A stretch of DNA of 64,000 nucleotides from Typha latifolia (taxonomy: Eukaryota; Streptophyta; Magnoliopsida; Poales; Typhaceae): positions 11,273,501-11,337,500 of the forward strand of contig CM034102.1 of NCBI GenBank assembly GCA_019914945.1. The letters run 5' to 3'. The notes beneath the pieces were generated by a model, which did no database searches, was not told where the DNA came from, and saw only the letters and a list, made by a program, of their open reading frames with translations. The position numbers were made by a program, and so were the translations under genes. Below, piece after piece: positions 11,338-23,001 of this stretch; the stretch's first letter is position 1; each line of letters opens with the position of its first letter.

Positions 11338-12035
11338 TGAAAATTCTATAGCAAATCCTAATATAGTTGACCATTGACGAGTAAACTTGACAATAAATAA
11401 TGAAAACTAAACCGTAAGCAATGCAAACAAGCATGATTTATGTGAAAAACTCTAAACTAGGGTAAAAACTACAGATTCTTTTCGCTAGGATCAAATCAAC
11501 CACTAATAAAAAATAAGTACAAGAATCGATTACAGATTATTCGTTGAAACACATAGTTATATCTAAAGATCCCTTGTCTGCTAAACCCCACAATGAGTTG
11601 CTTCTAGTGGTTGATTGCACTGATCTCTTTGACTTTTGAGATCGAATGAATCTTATTTCAGTAACCCTTGAGACAAGTTGCACAACGTTGTAACAAGAAC
11701 AATCTTTAAATGCTCAAAACCTGTAGCTTCTTGATCAATGAAGAACCTCCACTAAAATCTTTACTAATGCTTCAATTCCCGTTTATCAATCTCCCCTATC
11801 TTTTAGGCTTTAAAGACTTATATATGTTTCCAAAGATAGATAAAAAAACCTAGTTTAAGTTAGTTCAAAATTGATTAAATTTGTCAGGGCGTTCGAATGC
11901 ACGAAGAGCTGTTCTAATGCACTTAGCAAAAATAGTCCAAACAACCAAGGTCGTTCGAACGCACGCAAGGCCCGTTCAAACGCCTATTGTTTTCTCTTCA
12001 TTATCTGAACGAATTCTAACAATCTTGGAATCTTT
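11338..12035 (-). repeat. Copia 3' LTR (truncated)
   Basis: Homologous to 20941-21590. Its first bases TGAAAATTC mirror the end of the other LTR, and the similarity runs to about 11995. It contains GCGTTCGAATGC and CGTTCGAACGC motifs (11885-11990). It is shorter than the 5' LTR, with sequence missing at the side facing the interior. Confidence 0.7.
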
Positions 12036-12049
12036 TTCATTTTAAAGTC

Positions 12050-14190
12050 GCAAGCACAAAGATTTAAAGACATCAAAAGTACAAGATTTTTCTTTTAAGA
12101 AAGCGACCCAAGTCAATCTAAGAAAGTTATCTACCAAAAGAAAAATATATTTATTCCCACCTATACTTTCAATTTCAGTTGGGCCAATAAAATCTATATG
12201 TAATAAATCCAGAAGTCTTTCGGTAGTGGAGTCAATCTTTTTATGTGAGGACTTGATATGTTTTCTTAATTGACATGGTCTACAAACTCATTTCTTTGTC
12301 ACATTCAGTTTCGGTATACCTCTTAGTCAACTTAGATAAATCATTAAAATTCAGATGACCTAATCTTTGATGCCATAATTTAGAATCATTCAAAGATGCA
12401 GAATTGCATTTTACAAGAGTATTTAAACAAACACCATAGCAATTATCCATAATCCTAACTCCATAAATCATAGTATTTCCCTTTTGACTAACAATCAAAC
12501 ACTAATTTTTTGAAAAACGCACTTCATGATGATCATCACACATTTGACTAATGCTTAAGAGATTTGCTTTTAAACCCTCGACATAAATGACATTTTCTAA
12601 CTTCGGTAAACCAGGAGTGACACCTCGTCCTATGACCTTAGTAGTGCTACCATAAGCAAAAGTTACACTACTACCTTCAAAATTTTCAAGAGGTTGAAAT
12701 AAAGAATTATTGCCGGACATATGTTTAAAGCAACCGCTATCTAAGTACCGCATATCAAAATTCAAAGTTTTGAGAGCAATAGGAACAACACAACACTTAA
12801 GATCATTTTTCTTAATTCACACTTGACTAGTTTTCATACTAACTTTAGAAAATATTCTTCAAAGCATAACAATTTGGTCTAATATGCCCTAAATAATGAC
12901 AAATAGGTATGAAATTAGGTTTTCTTACCTGACTGTTCTTTTTGTAATTTGAAGGTACCTTTTTCTTATTTAATAAGGGTATATCTTTTGTAACCTTAGG
13001 ATGTGATGGTACACTTAAAGTCCCAGATACACTATTTTTTCTCGAATGTTCTTGAGTGCCTGTAGAAACAAAAATGGTATTAGTTTCACTAGTATTTCTA
13101 GTATATCCGATACCATACTTTTCTTTTCCAGTAATTTGAGCATTCAAAATCTCGTCCAGCTTCGTTTTTTCTTTCAAAAAAGCAACTTTTTTAGTTTGTC
13201 TTTTTGTTTTCAATTTAGACTTCTCAAGAAGATCATTAAGCTCTTTCTTGTCTTCTTCTAACTTCATCAAAATTTCTAAGGTATTCAATTGAACAGACAC
13301 TAAGTGCTTTAGTTTGTTGAAAGTCTTGATAAAATTTTTCTTTAATTTGTATGTCTCCTAATATAATTCATCATAAGCCCTCTTAATGTCCATGTCATTA
13401 TTGCCATCTTCTTCTTTACTTGTGCTCACATTCTCACAAGAATTGTTAGATGAAACAATAAATGCAGTAAATATTACAAAATTTTCTTGTTCAGGTTCAA
13501 AATCACTGCCATTCGACTCATCTAAATCATCCCAAATAACTTTTTCATAGCTTTGCCCTTTATTTTCAACCAATATGAACATTCTAGTGCAATATGTCCA
13601 AAACCCTTGCATTCAAAACACTAAATATCACCACTAGAGACCTTATGTTTTAAATTCAGAGATTGAGTAGGAGAACTAGACCCTTTAAACTTGTCATGAG
13701 GTTTTGACTTTTTAAATTTATCGAAAACATCCTTTGATTTTTTAAAAAAATTTCTAAATTTCTTGACAAAGAAAGCCAACATCTCTAGATCAAAATCACT
13801 ATCATCATTGCTATCGTCCTCATTCTTTTGCATAGAATTCAAAGCAACCTCTTTAGACTATTTTTTAGGCTGACGAAGAGTAGATTCAAAAGTCTGAAGA
13901 TTCCCGACTAGTTGTTTAACTCTAATATCATCAACATATTTACTCTCTTCAATAACTGTAACTTTGGATTGAAATTCTCAGGTAAAGATCTAAGAAATTT
14001 TCTAACAATCTGATTTTCAAGAATCTTCTCTCTAAGATTAAAGCTAGAGTTGACAATGTCACTAAGTTTGGCATAAAACTTATCAAAAAACTCATTGTCA
14101 TCCATATGTAGAGTTTTAAACATAGAAGTAAGTCTCTGAAACTTGGATAATTTGACAATAAGAGTACCTTCATGTGTAGTCTCAAAAATA
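12050..14190 (-). pseudogene. Ty1/Copia gag, protease and integrase start, degenerate
   Basis: Read on the minus strand from high to low coordinates. A UBN2-type gag region (FYAKLSDIVNSSFNLREK, then FLRSLPE) lies at 13908-14185 with a frameshift. An acidic linker and damaged zinc-knuckle regions follow at 12845-13612. A retropepsin with DSGCFKHMSG is at 12502-12765, so the active-site DSG is kept. The GAG-pre-integrase motif LWHQRLGHLNFNDLSKL is at 12280-12498. The start of the integrase core (DFIGPTEIESIGG) is at about 12130-12200. The rest of integrase and all of RT and RNase H are missing, and the sequence passes straight into the 3' LTR. Multiple frameshifts make it dead. Confidence 0.85.
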
Positions 14191-14193
14191 TAA

Positions 14194-14823
14194 TGAGAAT
14201 CGGGTCAGATTGGATCGCATCATGAGGACATTGGCTCGATGTATCGAGCCAATTTATTTTTTAATTTATTCATACTTATGTAAGCTCTTAAGACAAGTCT
14301 AGTTAAATCATATAAGCCACTGAGGTAAATTTAATTAAGTCATGTAAATATCTAAGATAAGTCTTAGTTTGAGTAGGATTCATTATATCCGACCTCTATA
14401 TATAGAGGGGCTGGACTTCTTTGTTTATTCATCCAAGCATCTAAGCATTGAGAATTAATTCAGTTTAATTATTTTTTTAGTATCACATTTTTTGTTAGCT
14501 CATTTTTATCTTTATACGAGTAGATCGTAACCATAAAACCCTTCCAAGTACTTAAACCCTAGTCACCACCTTCCTCTAGCAACCACTCTACTATATGATT
14601 ATTCATCACCACCCTTGACTGTCTACCACCCTCTAACGACTATTGCAACATTCGATTTATCGTCCTACCCTATTCTGACCTTGCTCTACTATTTTAATTA
14701 TATTTTTTCATCCAAACATCTATTGACATGAAACTAGTGCTATTAGAACCCTATCTTGTGATGCTACCACCTAAATTTTCATAATTTTCTTACGTCCGGA
14801 TTGGTTCAAATATGGTCTATAAC
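14194..14823 (+). repeat. Outer Gypsy element, 5' LTR
   Basis: Pairs with 19976-20625. It begins TGAGAATCGGGTC and is followed by TTAGTATCATG, a mutated initiator-Met primer-binding site, which fixes the plus orientation. TATATATAGAGG near 14398 is a probable LTR TATA box. Confidence 0.75.
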
Positions 14824-14869
14824 GTTAGTATCATGTCGACGTTCCTCAAATGATGGTTAACATGCAATC

Positions 14870-14980
14870 CAAGATGAATGAGGAAGAAGCAACCATGGAG
14901 GACTAGGAACACATCTCCGTTCCTGTGGGGGTTTCTCCAGCACAACCTCCACCACCAGCAATCGTCGGTGACAAGACACC
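14870..14980 (+). pseudogene. Outer Gypsy gag, N-terminal fragment
   Basis: A short frame reading EHISVPVGVSPAQPPPP, with an internal stop. The same start is seen at 44697-44890 in another copy. The frame is cut at 14981 by the inner Gypsy element and resumes at about 18300. Confidence 0.65.
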
Positions 14981-15530
14981 TGTTACGAATCAAATCTGGA
15001 ATGATCTGATTGTAAGAAAATTATGAAAATTTAGAAATAGCCTCGTGAGTTAGGATTCTAATGGCTTTGGTTTCACTTAAATCGGAGATCAGGATGAAAA
15101 GTTAAAAATAAAATAGTGGGGATAGATCAGAGAGGGCAGAACGGTAAATATCTAACGTTGTGGCGGTCATTGGAGGGTGGCGGACGACCAAGAGTGGTGG
15201 TGGATGGCCGTATTGTAGGGTGGTTGTTAGAGGTAGGAGGTGGCTAAGGTTTAGATGCTTGAAAGGGATCTACGATTATGATTTACTCTTGTGAAGATAA
15301 AAACAATCTAACGGCTAAGGTAAAAAGATAAGGACGAAAATAATAACTAACTAAACTCAGATTTCTCTTAATGATAATTATCAGTACATATCCACCCCTA
15401 TTTATAGGAGTAAAATCCCTAAGGAATCGGATCCACATGTGGATTATCCGATTTATTTAAATTCAAAAAAATAAGATAAAACTAAATAACTAATTTGACT
15501 CGACTTAACCCATGTGGTCAGATTGTAACA
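14981..15530 (-). repeat. Inner Gypsy element, 3' LTR (family G1)
   Basis: 550 bp, TGTTACGAAT at one end and GATTGTAACA at the other (6-bp terminal inverted repeat). Its partner is 17774-18296 and a solo relative is at 33247-33767. The polypurine side is at 15531. Confidence 0.85.
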
Positions 15531-16340
15531 ATCCACCACGCTTCCAACACCTTATCTTCAAGGTGACTAGTCTCTCACGTCCTTGTACTCATACAACTTG
15601 TCATGCCAATCAGTGGATTTGGGTTCGTCTTCCTCGAGTCCGCCGAGGAACATTACGTGGGCTGGCTAACACTTGCATTTATGATTGGGGGGTAAATCAG
15701 TCATCATAGTAAAAACAAAAGTCTTTTCTTCGACACTCTTCTAAGTTGTTGGGTACAAAGTGGGGCGTGATCATCTGTTGGTTAGGCTTAGCCGTTGGTG
15801 TAGGCTGAGTCGGGGCAGATGCCGTCTCCAATGAGACGTGGGTTTGGGCCGCCTTTCTTCTCTCCTCCTTGCAGATCTGGTTCACCTGATCCAACTTGGA
15901 CTCTATCAATACAACTAAGGAGAAAGCCTCGTCAAAAGTAGTGGGCCTCAAAGCCTTAACCTCAGCTTGAATGTCAAGCTTAAGCCCACTAATGAAGGTA
16001 CTCTTCAGGGCCGAATCAAACCAGTTAGTGACTCGGTTGCATATCCGCTCGAACACCTGTCGGTAAGCTCGAGCTGTTATTAACTAAGTCAACTTAGTTA
16101 ACATAGCCTGAAAGTCCTCGTATTGGGTCAAACTGAAATGAGCACAAATCGCTTCCACAAAGTCATACCAAGACTCGAATGGTCGAGTCCGCTCAGCCGA
16201 CCAGTACCACCAAATTGCTACTCCCTCCAAGTGAAATGAGGCTAGCTGGACCTTCTGGTGGTCGGGCATGACACGGTACGTAAAAAACTACTCCGCTAGG
16301 TAGGTCTAGTCTAGCGGGTCTGCTCTAGAAAATTTTGGGA
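15531..16340 (-). pseudogene. Gypsy gag C-terminal part, gag-only element
   Basis: The minus-strand frames show the retrotransposon gag core (FHLEGVAIWWYW, FESWYDFVEA, FISGLKLDIQAEVKALRP) and then a damaged zinc knuckle (CFYYDD...NHKCK). The gag reading ends soon after this knuckle in a stop, and within about 50 bp the polypurine tract and LTR follow. No protease, RT or integrase lies between. The plus-strand element at 18297-19935 has the same junction, so the lack of pol is a shared family trait and not a chance deletion. This is the layout of the non-autonomous LTR elements called TR-GAG. Several stops and frameshifts are present. Confidence 0.75.
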
Positions 16341-17513
16341 AATCAAACTTGACGGTCCGAGCTTGGATCCCAAAATGTAGTCAGTCATCACTACCGAAGT
16401 GACCTTGGGGTCAAGGCTAGTCTCGTGGGTCATAGGCTCACGGGTTCGGCTCATGTTGCCCTTGGGCTACACGCGGGTTCGGCTCAGTTTGATGACGCGG
16501 GCCCACCAATTCATTCCACCATTCTTCCTCGGGCTCGTAGTCGTGCTCGGGGTTTGTTCATAGGTTCCAAATTAGTTCACACGAGGTGGTCGAATAGGTT
16601 CACGAAAATTTAGCCTGCTTCCTAACCTAAACCTAAGATTGAATTTGGAATTCAAACTAGGGGCGCCGCCACAGGGTGCATGGGGGGCAGCGGCTACGTT
16701 TTGTCGGGGGTCGCTGGTAGCCGACCCCTAGCTGGTCCTCGCGGCGGTGGAAAGGTGCCGAGAGACGGAGGAAGGCTAAACTCGAGCTCGGGCTTGAGTT
16801 GGTGTGAGGGCAGCCATGGTGCATTGTCGGCAGGTCCACCGGCCCCTAGTGGCTGCGGAAGGGACCAAGGGCCCCACTACGAGGGAGGGAGTAGTGGCGG
16901 CGGAAAGCCACGGCAAAGCCACCTCGATGTAGGGGTAGCTTCCCACAGTTGTGGCTATCGGATTTGGCCACCCGACTATTGTCGGCGGCTGCGGCGGCCA
17001 CCACTAGTTGGCAGTCGGCCCGAGGAAGCCAGCTATGCCCGTCGGTGGGCATGGGAGCGTCAGACCCCGCGACCACCAGCCGCGGGTTTGCTGCAGCATG
17101 AACCACCATCATTGGCGGTCTTCTAGCCGGTGCCGGCGCAAACGGTGGTTAGGGCTCGGGTGCGAGGGTCCCATGGGAGGGATCAAATGTGGCGACGTGG
17201 GCCAGGAGCGACCTGATGGCCACCGGTGGGAGGCTAGGGTTTTCAGCCATAGCTCCCACCACGGGTGGGGAAGATAGCTCTAGGGCCGTCTCTAGCGGCT
17301 GCTTCAGCATCAATGCAGCAACAAGCTCGACATACAGGGACGGAAGGTGTTCCTCCTCGATCGAAGGAAGGGTTCTCGCCGGCAGTTGGGTCTCCTCTCC
17401 ACCTCCTTCACGATTTGAAGTTGGTGGCCATGGTTAGGCTATTTCCACCATGGCCGACGCTGCTCGTAGCGTTGGCGGCACGGGCTGGTTGTGCTGGGCT
17501 AGGAGAATGGCCG
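16341..17513 (-). other. GC-rich middle section of inner Gypsy gag region
   Basis: Between the N-terminal and core gag pieces. The long antiparallel open frames here arise from GC richness and are not convincing genes. Related, more decayed sequence is at 18480-18840 (plus) and 46480-46760 (plus). Confidence 0.5.
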
Positions 17514-17744
17514 TCAATGTTTGGATTGCCTTCTTAATCCTTTGAAACTTTCCGTGGCTCTCCTCGATGATTCACGCAGTGAGTCCATGGACTCTACCCA
17601 TGCCTTCGCCCACGCCGATGGCTCATCGTCAACTATTGGTGGTGGTGGTGGGGGTACCAGATCAACTCCCATAGGAATGGAGATAAGATCGTGGTCCTCC
17701 ATGGTCGATCCTTCCTCGTGGATCTTGGAACGCGTGTTAACCAT
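17514..17744 (-). pseudogene. Inner Gypsy gag, N-terminal fragment
   Basis: The frame starts MVNTRSKIHEEGSTMED, a typical Gypsy gag start, and continues with a proline run and DEPSAWAKAWVESMDSL. It lies just inside the primer-binding site, as expected for a gag start. The frame is open for 76 codons and then decays into the GC-rich section. Confidence 0.75.
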
Positions 17745-17761
17745 CTTTCGAGGAACATCGA

Positions 17762-17773
17762 CCTTGATACCAA
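17762..17773 (-). other. Primer-binding site, inner Gypsy element
   Basis: On the minus strand TTGGTATCAAGG directly follows the LTR end (...CATAACA). It matches the start of the complement of the initiator-Met tRNA 3' end (TGGTATC) used by most plant LTR elements. Confidence 0.8.
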
Positions 17774-18296
17774 TGTTATGAACCAGATTTGGAATGATCT
17801 GTTTATAAGAAAATTATGAAACTTTAGATAGAGGTAGCCTCATGAGTCAGGGTTTTAATGGCTTTAGTTTCACCTAAATTGGAGATTGCGATGCAAAGTT
17901 AAAAATAAAATAGTGGGGAGAGGGCAGAACGATAAATATCTAATATTGTGGCGGTCGTCGAAGGGTTGCGGACAGCCAAGGGTGGTGGTGGACGACCGTA
18001 TTGTAGGGTGATTGCTGGAGGTAGGAGGTGGCTAGGGTTTGGATGCTTGAAATGGATCTACGGTTATGCTCTACTCATATAAAGATAAAGACAATCTAAT
18101 AGCTAAGGTAAAAGGATACGGATGAAAATAATAACTGGCTAAACTGAGATTTCTCCCAATGATAATTATCAACACATGTCCACCCGTATTTATAGGAGTA
18201 AAATCCCTAGCGGATTGGATCAATATATAGATTATCCAATTTATTTGATATTTAAAATAATAAGATAAAGCTAAGTAACTAATTTGACTCGACTCA
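17774..18296 (-). repeat. Inner Gypsy element, 5' LTR
   Basis: Partner of 14981-15530. It lacks the last 20-odd bases of the LTR at its outer side and runs directly into the outer element's gag, so the insertion junction has suffered a small deletion and the target-site duplication is not visible. Confidence 0.8.
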
Positions 18297-19935
18297 TTGA
18301 GAGAATCATTGAATGAGAACTCTAAGGAGATCCAAACTGCCATCAAGGACTCTATCCAAGCCTTGACAGAGGCCCTACTAGCCGCCCTCCACTACCCTGC
18401 GCCACTAGCACCGCCAACCTTGACTAGCTATAGCTAGAAAACTCCATCCGTGAGGGAGGTTGAAGGGAGCCTAAAATCGCGGCAACCACAACTTCTTCGA
18501 CCATGGAAGTGAAGCCCCCACCACTGCAAACCCAGGCCACCACCGCAGGAAGCTACCTCTATGTGGCTTTGCCGCAGCTTCCCGCCACCGTCGCTCCCGT
18601 ACAGTTGGGCCATGGGCCCCTTCCATAGTCGCTAAGGGCCAAGGCACCTGTTGGAGATGCGCCATGGCCGCCGCTACACTAGCTCGAGCCCGAGCTCTAG
18701 TTCGGCCTTCCACCGCTGCTTGCTACCGTTCTACCGCCGCGTGGACATGCCAGATGGCAACTATCACCGACCACCTACCCTTCCCAATAGCCATCGAGGC
18801 TACAGCGACTTGTGGCGGCGCCCCTATGTGAAAATTCAATTTCAGCCCTAGAGTTAGGGCTAGGGTTGAAATTTTTGCAATTTCGTGGCAGGTCAAATTT
18901 TCACAAACTAGTTCGAGCACCTCGTGCGATTTAGTTTGAAACCTATGAATGTGACCCTAAGCGTGAGTATGAGCCCAAAGATAAATGGTGGAACGATCCT
19001 GTGGGCCTGCGCCATTAGACTAGGCTAAGCCCGCATGCAATTTGGGTGAGATATGAGCCAGACCCGTGCGGCAATGTCCCACGGGACCGGCCTCGACCAT
19101 TACGTCACTTGGCCCTAATAACAAGCCACATTTTGGGATCCAACCTCAGACCGTCAAACTTGATTTCCCAAAATTCTTAAGAGGAGGCCCACTAGACTAG
19201 ACCTATCTAGTGAAGAAGTTTTTCATGTACCATGGCACGCCTGACCACTTAAAAGTCTAGCTAGCTTCATTCCACCTAGAGGGCATGGGGATTAGGTGGT
19301 ACTAGTGGGTTGAATAGACTCGACCGTTCGAGTTTTGGTAGAACTTCGCAGATGCGGCTTGTGCTCGGTTCGGTCTGACCCTATATGAGGACTTTCATAC
19401 CATGTTAACTCAGCTGACTCAATTAACAACAATTCAAGCTTACCGAAAAGAGTTCAAATAGATATGCAATTAGGTTACTAGTTGAGCTGACTCAGCCCTA
19501 AAAAGTACATTCAATAGTGGGCTTAGGCCTGACATTCAAGCTGAAGTCAAGGCTTTGAGGCCCACTACTTCTGATAAGACCTTCTTCTTAGCTGTTCTAA
19601 TGGAGTCCAAGTTGGATCAATTGAATCAGATCCGCAAGGATGAGAGAAGAAAGATGGCCCAAGCCCACGGCCCACTAGAGATCACATCTACCTCAACTCA
19701 ACCTGCGCAGACGACTCAGCCCAATGGACAACAGATCTCACGCTGCTTTGTACCCACTAACTTGGAGAAGAGTAGAAAGAAAGGTCTGTGTTTTTACTTT
19801 GATGACCGATTTACCTTTCGATCATAAATACAAGCACCAATAAGCCCATGTCATGTTCTTAGGAGGTAACGAAGAGGATAAACTTGAGTTCACTGATTTG
19901 CATAATTAGCTCTATGAGTACACGTATGTCAGGGA
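18297..19935 (+). pseudogene. Outer Gypsy gag, main part (gag-only element)
   Basis: Resumes the gag frame cut at 14981, on the plus strand: IQALTEAL near the start, then a spacer, then the gag core (LASFHLEG, LTLYEDFHTMLTQLTQL, GLRPDIQAEVKALRPTT) at about 19260-19570 and an Arg/Lys-rich end with a ruined zinc knuckle (CFYFDD) by 19810. It ends about 40 bp before the LTR with the tail string CTTGAGGACAAGGTG at 19943. No pol domain is present, as in the inner element. Numerous stops. Confidence 0.75.
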
Positions 19936-19975
19936 TTAGTCATCTTGAGGACAAGGTGTTGGAAGCATTGTGGAT

Positions 19976-20625
19976 TGATGCGAATCGAGTCAGATCAAAT
20001 TGTATCATGAAGACATTAGACTTGATAGATCGAGTCTATTTATCATTTAATTAATTCATACTTATGTAAGTCATTAAGGCAAGTCTAGTTAAGTCATCTA
20101 AGCCACTAAGGCAAATTTAATTAAATTATGTAAGCCTCTAAGGCAAGTTATAATTCGAGTCGTATAAGCCTTTAGAGCTAAATCTAAGTAGGACTCATTA
20201 TACTTGACCTCTATATATAGAGAGTTTGGACCTCTTTGTTTATTCATTCAAGCATCCAAACATTGAGAATTAATTGACTTTAGTTATTTTCTTATTATTG
20301 TATTTATTATTTTTATCGTAGCTATTATATCATTTTTATTTTTATAGCAGTAGATCGTAGCCGTAGAACCGTTCCAAGCACCCAAACCTGACCCATCACC
20401 TTCCTCTAGCAACCACCATACTATATGGCTGACCACAACCACCTTTGGCCGTCCACCACCCTCTGATAACCGTTGTAACTTGCTCCACTATTTTAATTAT
20501 ATTTTTTTATCTGGACATTCAATTGATATGAAACAAGAGCTATTAGAACCCTATCTCATGAGGATACCACTACCTAAATTTTTATAATTTTCTTACATCT
20601 GAATCGATGCAAATCTGGTCTATAA
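19976..20625 (+). repeat. Outer Gypsy element, 3' LTR
   Basis: Starts TGATGCGAATCGAG and ends near GGTCTATAA. Partner of 14194-14823, with a TATATATAGAGAG box near 20213. The flanks (TATAA left, TAAAA right) look like an imperfect 5-bp target-site duplication inside Copia gag. Confidence 0.75.
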
Positions 20626-20639
20626 TAAAATATCTCAAG

Positions 20640-20926
20640 TCTTCTTAGCAGCTTTAGAAGTGCAAATTCTACGAAATTCATCGGGGGAAACATTAATGGC
20701 TTCAATATTCCAACCACACAATTCATAATCTAATTTATTCCATTTGTCTACAAGTTTGATAAATTATTTTTGATAAATTATCAAAGTTGGAGATGACAAA
20801 CCATGAACAACCGAAATCGAAACTCGTTCATCTATCAACTTCAAAAAAGCATGTATTCTAGCTTTTAAATATGGATAATTAGATCCATCAAGCAAAGGAG
20901 ATCTCTTTCTAATGTAAGAAAAACTT
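20640..20926 (-). pseudogene. Copia gag, N-terminal part
   Basis: The minus-strand frame shows SPLLDGSNYPYLKARIHAFL and DERVSISVVHG, the standard start of plant Copia gag. It runs to the outer Gypsy insertion at 20.63 kb, and its continuation is found 6.4 kb away at 14190. It starts just inside the primer-binding site at 20927. Confidence 0.85.
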
Positions 20927-20938
20927 GCTCTGATACCA
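20927..20938 (-). other. Primer-binding site, Copia element
   Basis: Minus strand TGGTATCAGAGC, a perfect match to the complement of plant initiator-Met tRNA 3' end. It lies 2 bp inside the LTR at 20941, which fixes the orientation and the 5' LTR boundary. Confidence 0.92.
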
Positions 20939-20940
20939 AT

Positions 20941-21860
20941 TAAAAATTTTAGGGCAAACCCTAATCTCAACTATATGACTTTTGACGAGTAAACTTGACA
21001 ATAAATAATGAAAGCTAAATCGTAAGCAATGCAAACCCGCACAATTTACGCGAAAAACCCCAAACTAGGGTAAAAACCACAGCTCCTTTTCGATAAGATC
21101 AAATCAACCACTAATCAAACCAAGTACAAGAACTGCTTACAGATTACTAGCTAAAACACAGCTATATCTAAAGATCTCTTATTCGCTAGACTCCACGATG
21201 AGTTGCTTCTAGTGGTTGATTGCACTAATCTTTTTGACCATTGAGATCGAATGAATCTTGCCTTAGTAACCCTTGAGACAAATTGCACAACGTTGCAATG
21301 ATCAAAAACGATCTTTCAACGCTCAAAACCTGTAGCTTCTTGACAAATGAAGAACTTCCACTCAAATCTTTGCCAATGCTTCAATTCCCATTCTTCAATC
21401 TCCTCTATCTTCTAAGATTTAAAGACTTATATAGGTATCTAAAGATAGATGAGAAACCTAGTTTTAGTCAGTCCAAAATTGATTAACTTCGTTAAGGCAT
21501 TCTAATGCACGAAGAGCTGTTTGAACACACTTAGCAAAAATAGTCAAAATAGCCAAAGCCGTTCGATCGTCCGCAAGGCCTGTTCAAATACCTATAATTT
21601 TCTTCTGTCTCGAAAGAACGTTTAGATGCCTGTTAAAGCCCACTGGTGTTGGAAGAACGCGTTCGAATACCTATTAAGTGCTGTCCTCTAAGGATTTTGC
21701 GTTCGAATGCCTCCAAAGGCCATTCGAACGTCGGAACGCTGGAACAAAGTATTAGACTAGTAGGTGCATTTGAACGCCTGAACATTGGAACACTATATTA
21801 GTGACTTTAAACTTTTTAAAATTAACTAGAAGTATCGGTCATACGAACCAAAAATACTTG
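20941..21860 (-). repeat. Copia 5' LTR
   Basis: Pairs with 11338-12035 across the interior. It contains many TTCGAA-centred motifs (GCGTTCGAATGC, CATTCGAACG) between 21490 and 21780, more than the shorter 3' LTR. The outer limit is uncertain; CTTGTCA near 21857-21863 is a possible end. Confidence 0.7.
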
Positions 21861-22946
21861 TCACTCTTTTAAATTGTAAGAGTAAATTAGTCCTATTTTA
21901 TTTCTCTCTTCTAGCTATCCATTTTTTTAATTAAAAAAAATAAAAATAAGTCTATGTATAAATTTCTCCACGTATTCTACTATTATTAAGGAAACCGTTA
22001 TAACAATATGAAAATACTTAAATTCTAGTCACATATGTAAAATATCTTATATATCCCTTAATTTATCAACAAATGAAAATTATTTTTAATAACTAATTAG
22101 TTAGTATTGAATCATTGCTCAATAAAATATACATCGACTGTATATGCAATTAATTCTATATATTAAATTAAAAAATTAATTCATTTCATACAAGCTTTTT
22201 CTTCTATACACATAACTGCATTAATAGTCGGATTTTAATTCCATGCCAAATGTGAAAAAGGTGGGGAGAGCTCTAGATCTGATATATACATTGACTACTA
22301 AAGACAAATCTTTAGTGGATTTGGAGAAGAATGGAGTATTGCCTTTTTCACCACTCAACCATTTCTTGGGTTCAAATGCTTGATTCCAAAATAAATGGAA
22401 GTCATTCCTTTGACATTATCAACCCTGCATGAAGACTTGAGAGCTTTGTTTTTATTAAAGCAAATGGTCAATAGGATTATCAAATTAAAATGACTCCGAA
22501 TAGAAGATAAAGATAGCATTTTCAAACGATACAAAATATCTGGATTTTCAAATCAAGGACCACTAACAGCTAGTATAATTGTTTTCAGGCTTTCTAGATA
22601 ATTTGTAGTTGAATGTGTAACTACCTTTCTAGATAATTGTTTTCATGCTTTGAACTTTTTGACCCAATTGAAGATACCAATCCAGAGTCATCTTACAGCT
22701 AGTATTTTATTAACAGAGAGAGATTACTCTTCGTATCGCATTCCCGAAATGTATAAGATAGACAATTAAATGAGCCTTAATTCCTATAAAATAAACCTAA
22801 ATTATATGCTCTAGTAGAAAAAACACCAAATATTAATCCCAAATATTTCTGCGGAGGGTGGGTTCAAAGCTATAACCTCTAGGCTCCATTACAAGCTAGT
22901 CGACCAATTCCTGCAAGAATTTAAATTTTGATATTTTAGCGACTCT
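21861..22946. other. Unit III sequence resuming after the Copia element
   Basis: Non-coding, AT-rich. Bases 21995-22260 resemble 5080-5280 and bases 22260-22800 resemble 1740-2430, so this is the remainder of tandem unit III. It is then cut by the LINE at 22959. Confidence 0.5.
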
Positions 22947-22958
22947 TTATGCGTGAGA
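22947..22958. repeat. LINE target-site duplication, 3' side
   Basis: TTATGCGTGAGA, repeated exactly at 28700-28711 on the other side of the LINE. Confidence 0.9.
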
Positions 22959-23001
22959 TATATATTTTTTTTTTGAAGGAAGGTCCATAGACAAAGATTC
23001 A

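Noticed and set aside
16680..17537. Overlapping long plus-strand frames rich in Arg, Gly and Ser
   Set aside because: They lie antisense to a Gypsy gag region and arise from its GC content; no domain is visible.
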